Positions 19,031 through 26,586 of a stretch of 39,364 nt of DNA are shown piece by piece. The stretch spans positions 1 to 39,364 of the forward strand of contig QZKW01000025.1 in the NCBI GenBank assembly GCA_003599885.1, read 5' to 3'. A program made the translations under genes and the position numbers. The DNA is from Desulfobacteraceae bacterium. GTDB taxonomy: Bacteria; Desulfobacterota; Desulfobacteria; Desulfobacterales; Desulfosalsimonadaceae. Position 1 is the stretch's first letter, and each line of letters opens with the position of its first letter. The notes below the pieces were generated by a model. That model was given only the letters and a program-made list of their open reading frames with translations. It was not told the origin of the DNA and searched no databases.

Positions 19031-20371
19031 ATGGCAGAAGTCCAGCCCTTACAGGGCATACTTTACAATATTGACACGATTAAAAACATATCCGATGTCG
19101 TGACGCCACCGTATGATGTCATCTCAGAAAAAGAGCGGGATGTGTTTTACAAGCGCCATCCCAACAGCATCATCCGCCTGGACAAAGGCAAACCGGCTGA
19201 CACGGATACTGATGCCGACAATCCCCACACCCGGGCAGCGGCATATTTTCAAACCTGGCTTCGGGACCACGTTTTAATTCAGGACGAGGAACCGGCTTTT
19301 TATCTGACCTCGCTGGAATTTGATGTTGACGGACAGGCAATGGCCCGATACGGACTGATTGGCCGGGTCAACATCGAACCTTTTGAAAAAGGGATTGTAC
19401 TCCCCCACGAAAAAACATTTTCCAAGGTCAAGACTGAAAGACTGGCCCTGATCAAGGCCAGCCATGCCAATTTCAGCCAGATATTTTCCATATTTTCCGA
19501 TGAGTCCGACATTATCGGATGGCTGAAAAATTCCGTTGCGACCATGCCGCCGGTATACGATTTTATTGACGATACCGGACACCGGCATCAATTGTGGCGG
19601 ATTACGGATCCGACCATTCTCCGGAAGGTGACTGGCTCCTTTAAAGAAAAAAAATTATTCATCGCCGACGGTCATCACCGCTATGAAACTGCGCTCAACT
19701 ATAAAAAATGGCTGATTGAAACAGGCGTTGACGTTTCCGCCGATCACCCGGCCAGCTATACCATGATGTATCTGTCCGCCATTCAGGATCCGGGGCTGGT
19801 CATTCTCCCCACCCACCGTCTAGTAACAAGGGTTCCGGAAAACAGCCGGGCTGATTTTCTTAAAGCCGCTGCAATCTATTTTGATATGGAACATTTTGCA
19901 TTTGATTCCTCGGATCTCACCCAAACCCAAAAGCAATTCCGCCAGGCCATGGCAGCCACCGCCGGCCAGAACAAAATCGGCGTTTTTATGAAAGACCGCC
20001 CATCTTATACCATCTTAAGTCTTCGGCCCGACATGATGAACCGGACGTTTGGAGATGAGATCGACCCGCTCCTGAAAGAACTGGATGTAACCGTACTCAC
20101 CCGCCTCATACTGGGAACCATTCTCGAATTCACCGATGCCATGCTGGATGATGAGACCGTGATCAATTTCACCAGCAGCGATGTAAAAGCCATTACCGCG
20201 ATTACGACCGGCACCCACGACATGGCGTTTATGTTAAATCCGACCACCAACCGGCAGGTGCAGGGAATCGCTGAAAAAGGGCTGATTATGCCCAGAAAAT
20301 CCACTTATTACTTTCCAAAGGCAATTTCAGGGCTCGTGATGCGTTCATTACACCCCGGCTCCAATGGATAA
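19031..20371 (+). CDS. DUF1015 family protein
   Basis: 446 aa, full family length. Recognised from the opening VTPPYDVIS (~23-31), LPHEKTFSKVKTERLALIKA (~124-143), and the hallmark FIADGHHRYETALNYKKW (~210-227). The family is widespread in anaerobes and often annotated near serine or coenzyme genes, but its biochemical function is not established, so none is assigned. AAGGGA precedes the ATG by about 9 nt. panC starts 30 bp downstream in the same direction, which suggests one transcript. Confidence 0.88.
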   Translation: MAEVQPLQGILYNIDTIKNISDVVTPPYDVISEKERDVFYKRHPNSIIRLDKGKPADTDTDADNPHTRAAAYFQTWLRDHVLIQDEEPAFYLTSLEFDVDGQAMARYGLIGRVNIEPFEKGIVLPHEKTFSKVKTERLALIKASHANFSQIFSIFSDESDIIGWLKNSVATMPPVYDFIDDTGHRHQLWRITDPTILRKVTGSFKEKKLFIADGHHRYETALNYKKWLIETGVDVSADHPASYTMMYLSAIQDPGLVILPTHRLVTRVPENSRADFLKAAAIYFDMEHFAFDSSDLTQTQKQFRQAMAATAGQNKIGVFMKDRPSYTILSLRPDMMNRTFGDEIDPLLKELDVTVLTRLILGTILEFTDAMLDDETVINFTSSDVKAITAITTGTHDMAFMLNPTTNRQVQGIAEKGLIMPRKSTYYFPKAISGLVMRSLHPGSNG

Positions 20372-20401
20372 CGTCTGAATCATGGCATCAGGAAAATCAT
20401 C

Positions 20402-21247
20402 TTGGAAATTATTAAATCCATAAAAGAAATGCGGCTCTGGTCAGATGGGTGCCGACGCCGGGGACAGACGATTGTTCTGGTGCCAACCATGGGATACCTG
20501 CATGACGGCCATTTGTCATTGATGCGTGAAGGCCGCCGACATGGCGACAAGGTGGTTGTCAGCATTTTTGTCAATCCCACCCAGTTCGGGCCCGGTGAGG
20601 ATCTCAGCACCTATCCCCGGGATCTGGAAAGGGATTTTAATCTTGCCAAAGATGCCGGTGCTGATATTATTTTCACTCCTAATGCTTGGGATGTTTATCC
20701 CCAAGGGTTTGACACCTTCATTAATCAGGAAAAACTCCCGGATCACCTGTGCGGCCTTTCCCGGCCGGGGCATTTTAAGGGCGTAATGACGGTGGTGGCC
20801 AAGCTCTTTCATATGGTCGCGCCCCAGGTTGCCATTTTCGGAGAAAAAGATTTTCAGCAACTGGCCATCATCCGTCGCATGGTGACGGATTTGAATTTTG
20901 ATATTCAGATCATCAGTCATCCAACGGTCCGTGAATCCGATGGACTGGCCATGAGTTCCAGAAATTCAAAATTATCCTCGGAACAACGGAAATCCGCACT
21001 TTCCTTGAATCTGGCCCTGCAAAACGCCCAAAAGTTGCTAAATGAAGGAGAAACCCGTTCTGACCGGCTGATTCAAACGGCAACGGATCTGATTCTCTCC
21101 TATCCGGGCACATCAGTGGATTACATTCACATATGCGACCCGGACTCTCTGGAGAATGTTTCAACAATAACCGGCCCTGCGGTGATGGCCCTGGCCATAA
21201 AAGTCGGGCCTGTCCGGCTGATTGACAATATGATCTTAACCACCTGA
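20402..21247 (+). CDS. panC: Pantothenate synthetase
   Basis: 281 aa. Joins pantoate and beta-alanine with ATP to give pantothenate. Nucleotidyltransferase HIGH-type motif within VPTMGYLHDGHLSLMR (~27-42), FVNPTQFGPGEDLSTYPR (~56-73), FGEKDFQQLAIIRRMV (~147-162) and the KMSKS-like MSSRNSKLS (~183-191). The start is TTG with AGGA 9 nt upstream; the next in-frame ATG would remove the first conserved strand. It is 30 bp after the DUF1015 gene; panB and panD are not in the window. Confidence 0.96.
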   Translation: MEIIKSIKEMRLWSDGCRRRGQTIVLVPTMGYLHDGHLSLMREGRRHGDKVVVSIFVNPTQFGPGEDLSTYPRDLERDFNLAKDAGADIIFTPNAWDVYPQGFDTFINQEKLPDHLCGLSRPGHFKGVMTVVAKLFHMVAPQVAIFGEKDFQQLAIIRRMVTDLNFDIQIISHPTVRESDGLAMSSRNSKLSSEQRKSALSLNLALQNAQKLLNEGETRSDRLIQTATDLILSYPGTSVDYIHICDPDSLENVSTITGPAVMALAIKVGPVRLIDNMILTT

Positions 21248-21259
21248 TATCAAAAATAA

Positions 21260-21341
21260 AAAAGTATTTTGCCACTTTCTGTTCTGGTAAGGGAATTTCG
21301 ATCTGAATACTTTTCATAACTGAGTCATGGCTTGACCATGA
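21260..21341 (+). promoter_or_regulatory. Structured leader upstream of metK
   Basis: Two potential RNA stems precede the metK Shine-Dalgarno. A 9-bp perfect stem AAAAGTATT/AATACTTTT (21260-21268 with 21306-21314) encloses a smaller GCCA/TGGT stem. A second hairpin TCATGG-CTTGA-CCATGA (21325-21341) ends just before AAAGGAG. I do not recognise a known SAM riboswitch class. Either a short regulatory leader or incidental pairing. Confidence 0.35.
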
Positions 21342-21359
21342 TACGCAAAGGAGCAATGT

Positions 21360-22532
21360 ATGACACAAAAAAGCCTGTTGTTTACTTCCGAATCCGTGAC
21401 TGAAGGACATCCGGACAAAGTGGCGGACGCCATTTCAGACTCAGTACTTGACGCGATAATGGCTCAGGATAAAAAATGCCGGGTTGCCTGTGAAACCCTG
21501 GTGACCACGGGCCTGGTCATGGTCGCCGGTGAAATATCCACCGAATGTTATGTGGATATTCCGCAAACCGTCCGGGATACGGTCCGTGAAATCGGATACA
21601 GCTCCTCCCGGATGGGATTTGACTGGCAGACCTGTGCGGTGCTGACCAGCATCGACCATCAATCACCGGACATTGCTCAGGGAGTCAATGAAGGCGAAGG
21701 CCTCTACATGGAACAGGGAGCGGGTGATCAGGGACTGATGTTCGGGTTTGCCTGCAATGAAACCCCGGAACTCATGCCCATGCCCATCATGTTCGCCCAC
21801 CAGTTGACCAAGCGGCTGGCGACTGTCCGTAAAAACGGTTCCCTGAATTTTTTAAGACCGGACGGCAAATCACAGGTCACCATCGAATATGACAACGGGA
21901 CGCCCAAACGGGTGCACACTGTGGTGATTTCCGCCCAGCACAACGAGGACGTCACGTATGATGAAATCAAAGAAGCCATGATCGAAGAGGTGATCAAAAA
22001 AGTCATCCCCAAAAATATGGTGGACGGCGACACCCGTTATTATATCAATCCCACCGGCAAATTCGTCATCGGCGGCCCCATGGGTGACTGCGGGCTGACC
22101 GGGCGTAAAATCATCGTCGACACCTACGGCGGACAGGGAAGCCACGGCGGCGGTTGCTTCTCCGGGAAAGACCCCTCCAAAGTCGACCGGAGCGCGTCTT
22201 ATATGGGACGCCATATCGCTAAAAACCTGGTTGCCGCCGGTCTGGCGAAAAAATGCGAGATTCAGGTGGCTTATGCCATCGGCGTTGCCGAACCGGTGGC
22301 CATTATGGTGGATTTCATGGGAACCGGCAAAATTGCCGAAACCAAAGCCATCGAAATTGTCAAAGATGTATTTGATCTGCGGCCTGCCGCCATTATACAA
22401 TATCTGGATTTATTGAGACCTATTTACAAAAAAACCTCCGCTTACGGACATTTTGGAAGAAAAGATCCTGATTTTACATGGGAGCTGACAAATAAAGCGG
22501 AAGAGATCAAAGAAAAGGCAGGGATAAAATAG
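21360..22532 (+). CDS. metK: S-adenosylmethionine synthetase
   Basis: 390 aa, normal length. Makes SAM from methionine and ATP. Signature elements: [17 protein letters not shown] (~11-27), the hexapeptide GAGDQG within [13 protein letters not shown] (~117-129), [20 protein letters not shown] (~237-256) and GAFSGKD-like [18 protein letters not shown] (~267-284), where the usual Ala is Cys. AAGGAG precedes the ATG by 6 nt. An intrinsic terminator follows at 22558. Confidence 0.98.
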   Translation: MTQKSLLFTSESVTEGHPDKVADAISDSVLDAIMAQDKKCRVACETLVTTGLVMVAGEISTECYVDIPQTVRDTVREIGYSSSRMGFDWQTCAVLTSIDHQSPDIAQGVNEGEGLYMEQGAGDQGLMFGFACNETPELMPMPIMFAHQLTKRLATVRKNGSLNFLRPDGKSQVTIEYDNGTPKRVHTVVISAQHNEDVTYDEIKEAMIEEVIKKVIPKNMVDGDTRYYINPTGKFVIGGPMGDCGLTGRKIIVDTYGGQGSHGGGCFSGKDPSKVDRSASYMGRHIAKNLVAAGLAKKCEIQVAYAIGVAEPVAIMVDFMGTGKIAETKAIEIVKDVFDLRPAAIIQYLDLLRPIYKKTSAYGHFGRKDPDFTWELTNKAEEIKEKAGIK

Positions 22533-22557
22533 GCATACCGCCTTATAAATCAAAACC

Positions 22558-22604
22558 AAAGGCCGTTGCGATTATTTAACGATAGGAGCAGCGGCTTTTT
22601 ATTT
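22558..22604 (+). terminator. Rho-independent terminator after metK
   Basis: AAAGGCCGTTGC pairs with GCAGCGGCTTTT (about 12 bp with G-U wobbles), followed by a T-rich run TTTTTATTT. It starts about 25 nt after the metK stop. Confidence 0.75.
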
Positions 22605-22656
22605 CAGACAAATGGGGATAAAGGATGCCCTTTTTAAATAAATTGGCATTATTGTG

Positions 22657-23847
22657 ATGAATCTCATCCAGAAACGATCAACCGTTAGCGCATTCAATAA
22701 ATATATTCTGGGGATGCTGACAGTTCTGGCCGCAGGTTACGGTGCGTATTTCCTAGTTTCGACCTTTTTCACCTCGCCACAAAACTCTATAAACAACCAT
22801 GCACGCCAGACGACCGAGTTGGGCATCAGTGTTTCACCTCCATTAATAAACAACGGTGGAGGTTGGTGGGAATCCAACAGTCTAATTTATCATGGTATCC
22901 CTACCAGAATCCTCTTTTTTCTTCCACCCGGCAACAACTTGCAGCCAACCGCCGTCAATGAAGCTGCTTGGCAGGAATTTGAAAGAATCGGACGAATTTT
23001 CAATCCTTTCAGCCCCACGTCTGAAATCGCCCGCCTCAACGCCACACCTTGGCCCCGGCATCCGCCCCTACGACTAATCGTGTCAAAAGACATTTACACG
23101 GTCATGATAATGTCACGGGAGATATGGAACCAGAGCAGCGGAAATTTTGACCCCACCCTATGGCCCGTTAAACAGCTCTGGCAGAATGCTGAAAAAATTC
23201 AGAAGGTTCCGCCAGGACAAGACATCGACACGGCCCTGCGATCCATGGGTTTTGGGAAAGTCCGTCTGATTGATGATCAAAGATACACCATCGAAATAGA
23301 AGACCACCCCGTAATGTTTGATTTTGGCGGGATTGTAAAAGGTTATGCCGTGGACCAGGTCCGTAAGATACTTTTAGAAAAAGGGGTAGCCGCCGGTCTG
23401 GTTCAGCTCGGCGGTGAAGTCAGCCCCTTTGGCAATAATGAGGGGGGCAATCCCTGGCGGATCGGGGTTCAACACCCCAAACAAATGGACAAGGTCTGGG
23501 GCGTTATAGAGGCGCAAGGCAGCCTGAGGGTTTCAACCTCCGGCAATTACCGCCAGCCGATCATGATCAAAGGCCAGTCCTTTTATCATATTTTCAGCCC
23601 CAAAACAGGGCTCCCGGTTTCCGAAAAAGTCCTGGGAGTCACAACCGCATGCATCGGTGAAAACACATCCAATGCCCGGCTGGATGGAGTCGCTACCGCG
23701 ATTACCGTCATGGGGCCGTCAGCAGGTCTTCAGCTGGCTGAAAAATTAAGAATTGAAGCGCTGGTGCTTTTCGAAACAGATGATGGGACCATCGGGGAAT
23801 TGACCACCAAAGGTTTTGGCAGTCATTACAAGCGTGAAGACAGGTAA
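22657..23847 (+). CDS. apbE: FAD:protein FMN transferase (ApbE family)
   Basis: 396 aa from ATG at 22657 (a GTG directly precedes it; no good Shine-Dalgarno). ApbE covalently attaches FMN to Thr/Ser of exported flavoproteins such as the NqrB/C and RnfD/G subunits. An N-terminal membrane segment (~18-38, LGMLTVLAAGYGAYFLVSTFF) places the domain outside the cytoplasm. Motifs: NPFSPTSEIARLN (~113-125), MFDFGGIVKGYAVDQ (~224-238), LVQLGGEVSPFG (~251-262) and the metal-binding region HIFSPKTGLPVSE (~310-322), where the common DPxTG reads SPKTG. Flavoprotein partners are not in this window. Confidence 0.92.
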   Translation: MNLIQKRSTVSAFNKYILGMLTVLAAGYGAYFLVSTFFTSPQNSINNHARQTTELGISVSPPLINNGGGWWESNSLIYHGIPTRILFFLPPGNNLQPTAVNEAAWQEFERIGRIFNPFSPTSEIARLNATPWPRHPPLRLIVSKDIYTVMIMSREIWNQSSGNFDPTLWPVKQLWQNAEKIQKVPPGQDIDTALRSMGFGKVRLIDDQRYTIEIEDHPVMFDFGGIVKGYAVDQVRKILLEKGVAAGLVQLGGEVSPFGNNEGGNPWRIGVQHPKQMDKVWGVIEAQGSLRVSTSGNYRQPIMIKGQSFYHIFSPKTGLPVSEKVLGVTTACIGENTSNARLDGVATAITVMGPSAGLQLAEKLRIEALVLFETDDGTIGELTTKGFGSHYKREDR

Positions 23848-23905
23848 TAAACAGCAGAAACACCGACGGTTCTGTTACGGAAGATAGGCAACCATTTCAA
23901 ACAAG

Positions 23906-23946
23906 AATCCCCGCAAATGCGTTCACGCTTCTGCGGGGATTTTTTA
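23906..23946. terminator. Bidirectional rho-independent terminator (apbE / PKD gene 1)
   Basis: Perfect 10-bp stem AATCCCCGCA / TGCGGGGATT with a T-run after it on the plus strand (apbE) and T-residues on the minus strand too. On the minus strand it lies 12 bp after the stop codon of the out-of-frame CFI tail at 23958. Its stem is the same as that of the terminator at 26511. Confidence 0.85.
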
Positions 23947-23957
23947 TTGTCTGTTTT

Positions 23958-24049
23958 TTATAAAACGAACCGCATGGGCACAGAGGGAGAGATAAAACAA
24001 CCACCGCTGCCGTCTCCGCCGATCCTTTCGCTGGAAATTGACCTGCAGG
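23958..24049 (-). pseudogene. Displaced C-terminal Gly-rich CFI tail of PKD gene 1 (out of frame)
   Basis: Minus-strand reading in another frame gives GGDGSGGCFISPS followed by a short end, stop at 23958. This matches the in-frame C-terminus of the paralogue (seven Gly, then CFISS). The upstream gene stops at 24050 just after its last Fn3 repeat, so one indel near 24053-24062 would separate body and tail. The nearby terminator suggests that 23958 is the ancestral gene end. A sequencing or assembly indel is an equally good explanation. Confidence 0.7.
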
Positions 24050-26338
24050 TTATGGTCCGCAATATCCTGAATCAAATGCGCTGTACCCGCTGGAACCCCA
24101 GGAATTTCTGGCCTTGACCCAGTAATAGTAGGTAGTTGCACAAGTAGCGTCATTATAGGAAATCGCGGGGCTCTTTACCGTGCCCAGAAGCACCGGCACA
24201 CCTCCCAAATACGCAGGCTGAGTGGCTCGATATACCTCGTAAATCAGCGCACCGGGCACGGCATTCCATGTCAGCGTCACTTTTCCGGAAACGGTTCCGT
24301 CCGTTGCAGATACGCCGGTTGGCGCAGAAAGTACGGGAGAGGCGGTTCCGGTATATCCGGTATCAAATTTGCTGTATCCGCTGGGCCCCCATGAGTTTCT
24401 CGCTTTCACCCAGTAATAATACTGGTTGCCATTTACCACAGTGGTATCGTTATAAGAAGTCGTGGTGGAGGTGCCGATATTTCTAATGTTGCCCCCGAGA
24501 TATGCCGGGTAATCGGCGCGATAAATTTCATAAACCAATGCGTTGGGAACAGCGGTCCATGTGACACTTACCATACCGGATCCCCCTCCGTCTGTCGCGG
24601 AGACACCAGTCGGCACTGACGGGACGGAACTCGCAATCCCCCAATACCCTGGGTTAAACATGCTATATCCGCTGCCGCCACTGGCATTTTTGGCTTTGAC
24701 CCAATAATAATACTGGCTGCCGCTTACTGCCGACATATCATCATAGGTGGTGCCAGTGACAGATATGGCAATCCGCGTGGGAACGCCGCCCGCCCAGGCC
24801 GGCATATTGGCCCGATAAACATCATAGGACGTTGCGCCTGCTGAAGGGTTCCAAGTCACTTGAACCTTACCGGACGGTGTCCCGTCCGAGGCATTGACGC
24901 CGGTTGGTGCGGAAGGGGTATTCGAGCAGGATAAATCGCTGCCATTACAATCCTGGTCGATGCCATCCCCGCATATTTCAGTGGCGCCAGGATGTATCTT
25001 ATTGTTATTATCATTACAATCACCCTGATTTTCCGTATACCCATCACCGTCATCATCCACATTATTGGGATCAGTGGTGCCCTGCTGAACAGTAATTTTA
25101 ACGGTATCCGTGTCGGATAATCCGCCGTTGTCCGTCACCGTCAACTGATACAGAACCCAGCCGCTTTTGCTCGGGGCCGTAAAACTCGGAGTAGCAGTTG
25201 AAGCGCCGGTCAGGGTCGGATTAATGTTTCCCCCTGAAGCCATCCACTGATAACTGACGATCTTGTTTTCCGGGTCGGTTGAAGCCGATCCGTTGAGCTG
25301 TACCGTGGCGCCATAAGGAACGGTTTGATCCGATCCTGCGTTGGCGTTCGGTGGGGCGTTATTCCAGGGAACGGTTACGGTCACACTATCGGTATCCTTT
25401 TTACCGCCCGCATCCGTCACTGTAAGATGAAACACCAGCGAACCGGAGGGTCCGGTTAAATCCGGCGCCGTAAACGTGGGATTTGAAGCTGCCGGATTGG
25501 AGAGCGTCACGCTGGCGCCTTCCGCCTGTGCCCATGCATAGGACACTCCGGCACTGGATCCGGATCCGTTCAGAGTAACCCTTTGATTTTCATTCGCGGT
25601 CTGATCAGTGCCGGCATAGGCCAGAGGCCCAAGACTGGTGCAAACAGTGCTGTCTTCGGCCGTGGTGAAGGTTTCGTACCCTTCGGCCATCCAGTCATCA
25701 ATCCCGTCGGTCATATATTTGACTTTCAAAAAACCCTGACCGGCCAGACTGTTGGCCGCGCCTTCACTTTTTGCGCCGGTTTGATCATAAACCAGAACAT
25801 CCATTGTCTTGTAAGCACTCAGACCGGCTGTACTGGTCGTAAACGTCTGAGACGATGAATTCCACACATAATTTTTGGCGCAAAGCAGATGGCTTGTCGC
25901 AAATTGGGCAGCCTCGCTGACGTCAATTACCAGGACGTCCCGGCTGCCGTCAAGCAGGGTTTTGGCCCCCTGAAGCGAGATCCCCTGGGCCTTTAGCACA
26001 AAAGTCGCTGTCACTGTCTTGCTTGCATCCATCGTAAGATTTATCGGGTTTGTGCTGCCGCTAATCGCCCCTCCCCAGGAACCTAATTTATAAAGGGAAT
26101 TCGTTGCTACGGCTTCCAGTTTCAAGACTTGATTTGTAGCATACCCACAGTTCGGCGTATAATTAACGCCGTTGACCTTGACGACCCCAACATTTGCTGG
26201 ACTGACATTCACGGTCAGTACTGGTCCGCCTCACCCGCCGGATGCCTCATTTGGCGCTACTGTGTATATGGTCAGGATGGCCACCAGAAAGCCAATACCA
26301 AATAAGCCTCGCCTCAACCACAATCCAGCTTTTTTCAT
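24050..26338 (-). CDS. Secreted PKD/Fn3/MopE-motif protein 1, predicted selenoprotein (Sec36)
   Basis: 762 aa if UGA at 26231-26233 is read as selenocysteine. Start ATG at 26338 has GGAGAGGG 4 nt upstream. Order: signal peptide (1-32, FGIGFLVAILTIYTV core, cleavage likely after NEA), Sec36 in SGG-U-GGP, a divergent InlB-like repeat (~43-117), a rhodanese-like domain (~119-224) with the catalytic Cys replaced by Asp185 (VYDQTGAKS), two PKD domains (~239-418), a MopE-type acidic motif (~424-467, DDDGDGYTENQGDC then CGDGIDQDCNG, likely metal-binding), and three fibronectin type III repeats (~475-760), each ending SWG-SGYS-FD-GY or similar. Function unknown; an exported surface or matrix protein. 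The reading frame stops early relative to its CFI tail (see 23958). Without UGA decoding, only a signal-less product starting downstream would be possible. Confidence 0.75.
25541..25960 (-). repeat. Copy A of long direct repeat shared by the two PKD genes
   Basis: DNA encoding the rhodanese-like domain and first PKD domain is highly similar to 27711-28121, with long identical runs, for example around the YMTDGIDDWMAEGYE codons. Evidence of a relatively recent tandem gene duplication or of gene conversion. Confidence 0.8.
26201..26219 (-). promoter_or_regulatory. Putative bacterial SECIS hairpin, PKD gene 1
   Basis: Minus-strand RNA: 11 nt after the UGA, stem ACUGAC / GUCAGU (6 bp, perfect) with loop CGUGAAU. 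Distance from UGA to loop is 17 nt and the loop has G at position 2, within usual bacterial SECIS ranges. The same element occurs in the paralogue with a G-C closing pair instead of A-U. Confidence 0.6.
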
Positions 26339-26402
26339 GAATCCCTCTCCTTCGTCTTAGTGTCACTGAAAAAATTAAAACCTACTCAAATAAAGCTTCA
26401 AC

Positions 26403-26432
26403 ATAATAAGGAAACGCGTTCTGCCTTGTCAA
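26403..26432 (-). promoter_or_regulatory. Promoter candidate for PKD gene 1
   Basis: Minus strand: TTGACA (26427-26432), 18-nt spacer, TATTAT (26403-26408, 5 of 6). Gives a ~57-nt leader to the ATG at 26338. The segment before the -35 (ATTGTTTGAC) is shared with the candidate promoter of PKD gene 2. The rest of 26339-26586 holds the terminator below and no gene. Confidence 0.6.
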
Positions 26433-26510
26433 ACAATTAATCAGCGGATTTTAACCAATGAGTTGTCTGCCTCCTCCAGAGAACAGAAAGGAACCGTTGG
26501 ATTCAAATAG

Positions 26511-26556
26511 AAAAAAATCCCCGCAGTACGTCAATCCTCTGCGGGGATTTTTTATC
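26511..26556. terminator. Rho-independent terminator after PKD gene 2
   Basis: Near-perfect stem AAATCCCCGCAG / CTGCGGGGATTT with T-runs on both strands, 31 bp after the stop of PKD gene 2. Its stem core is identical to the terminator at 23906-23946, consistent with duplication of a whole transcription unit. Confidence 0.85.
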
Positions 26557-26586
26557 TGTTCATTAACCGTGACCGATGATAAATAG

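Noticed and set aside
21248-21359. Known SAM riboswitch upstream of metK
   Set aside because: The leader is only about 110 nt and I could not place the conserved core of any SAM class in it; left as an unassigned structured leader.
23944-24153. 69-codon minus-strand frame over the end of PKD gene 1
   Set aside because: It is a third frame, different from both the Fn3 body and the CFI tail, and its product is a basic, unstructured-looking peptide.
26231-26242. Lipoprotein signal (lipobox) at the putative Sec of the PKD proteins
   Set aside because: The residues before the UGA are SGG and EAG, without the Leu-x-Ala/Gly pattern of a lipobox, and Sec lipoproteins are not an established class.
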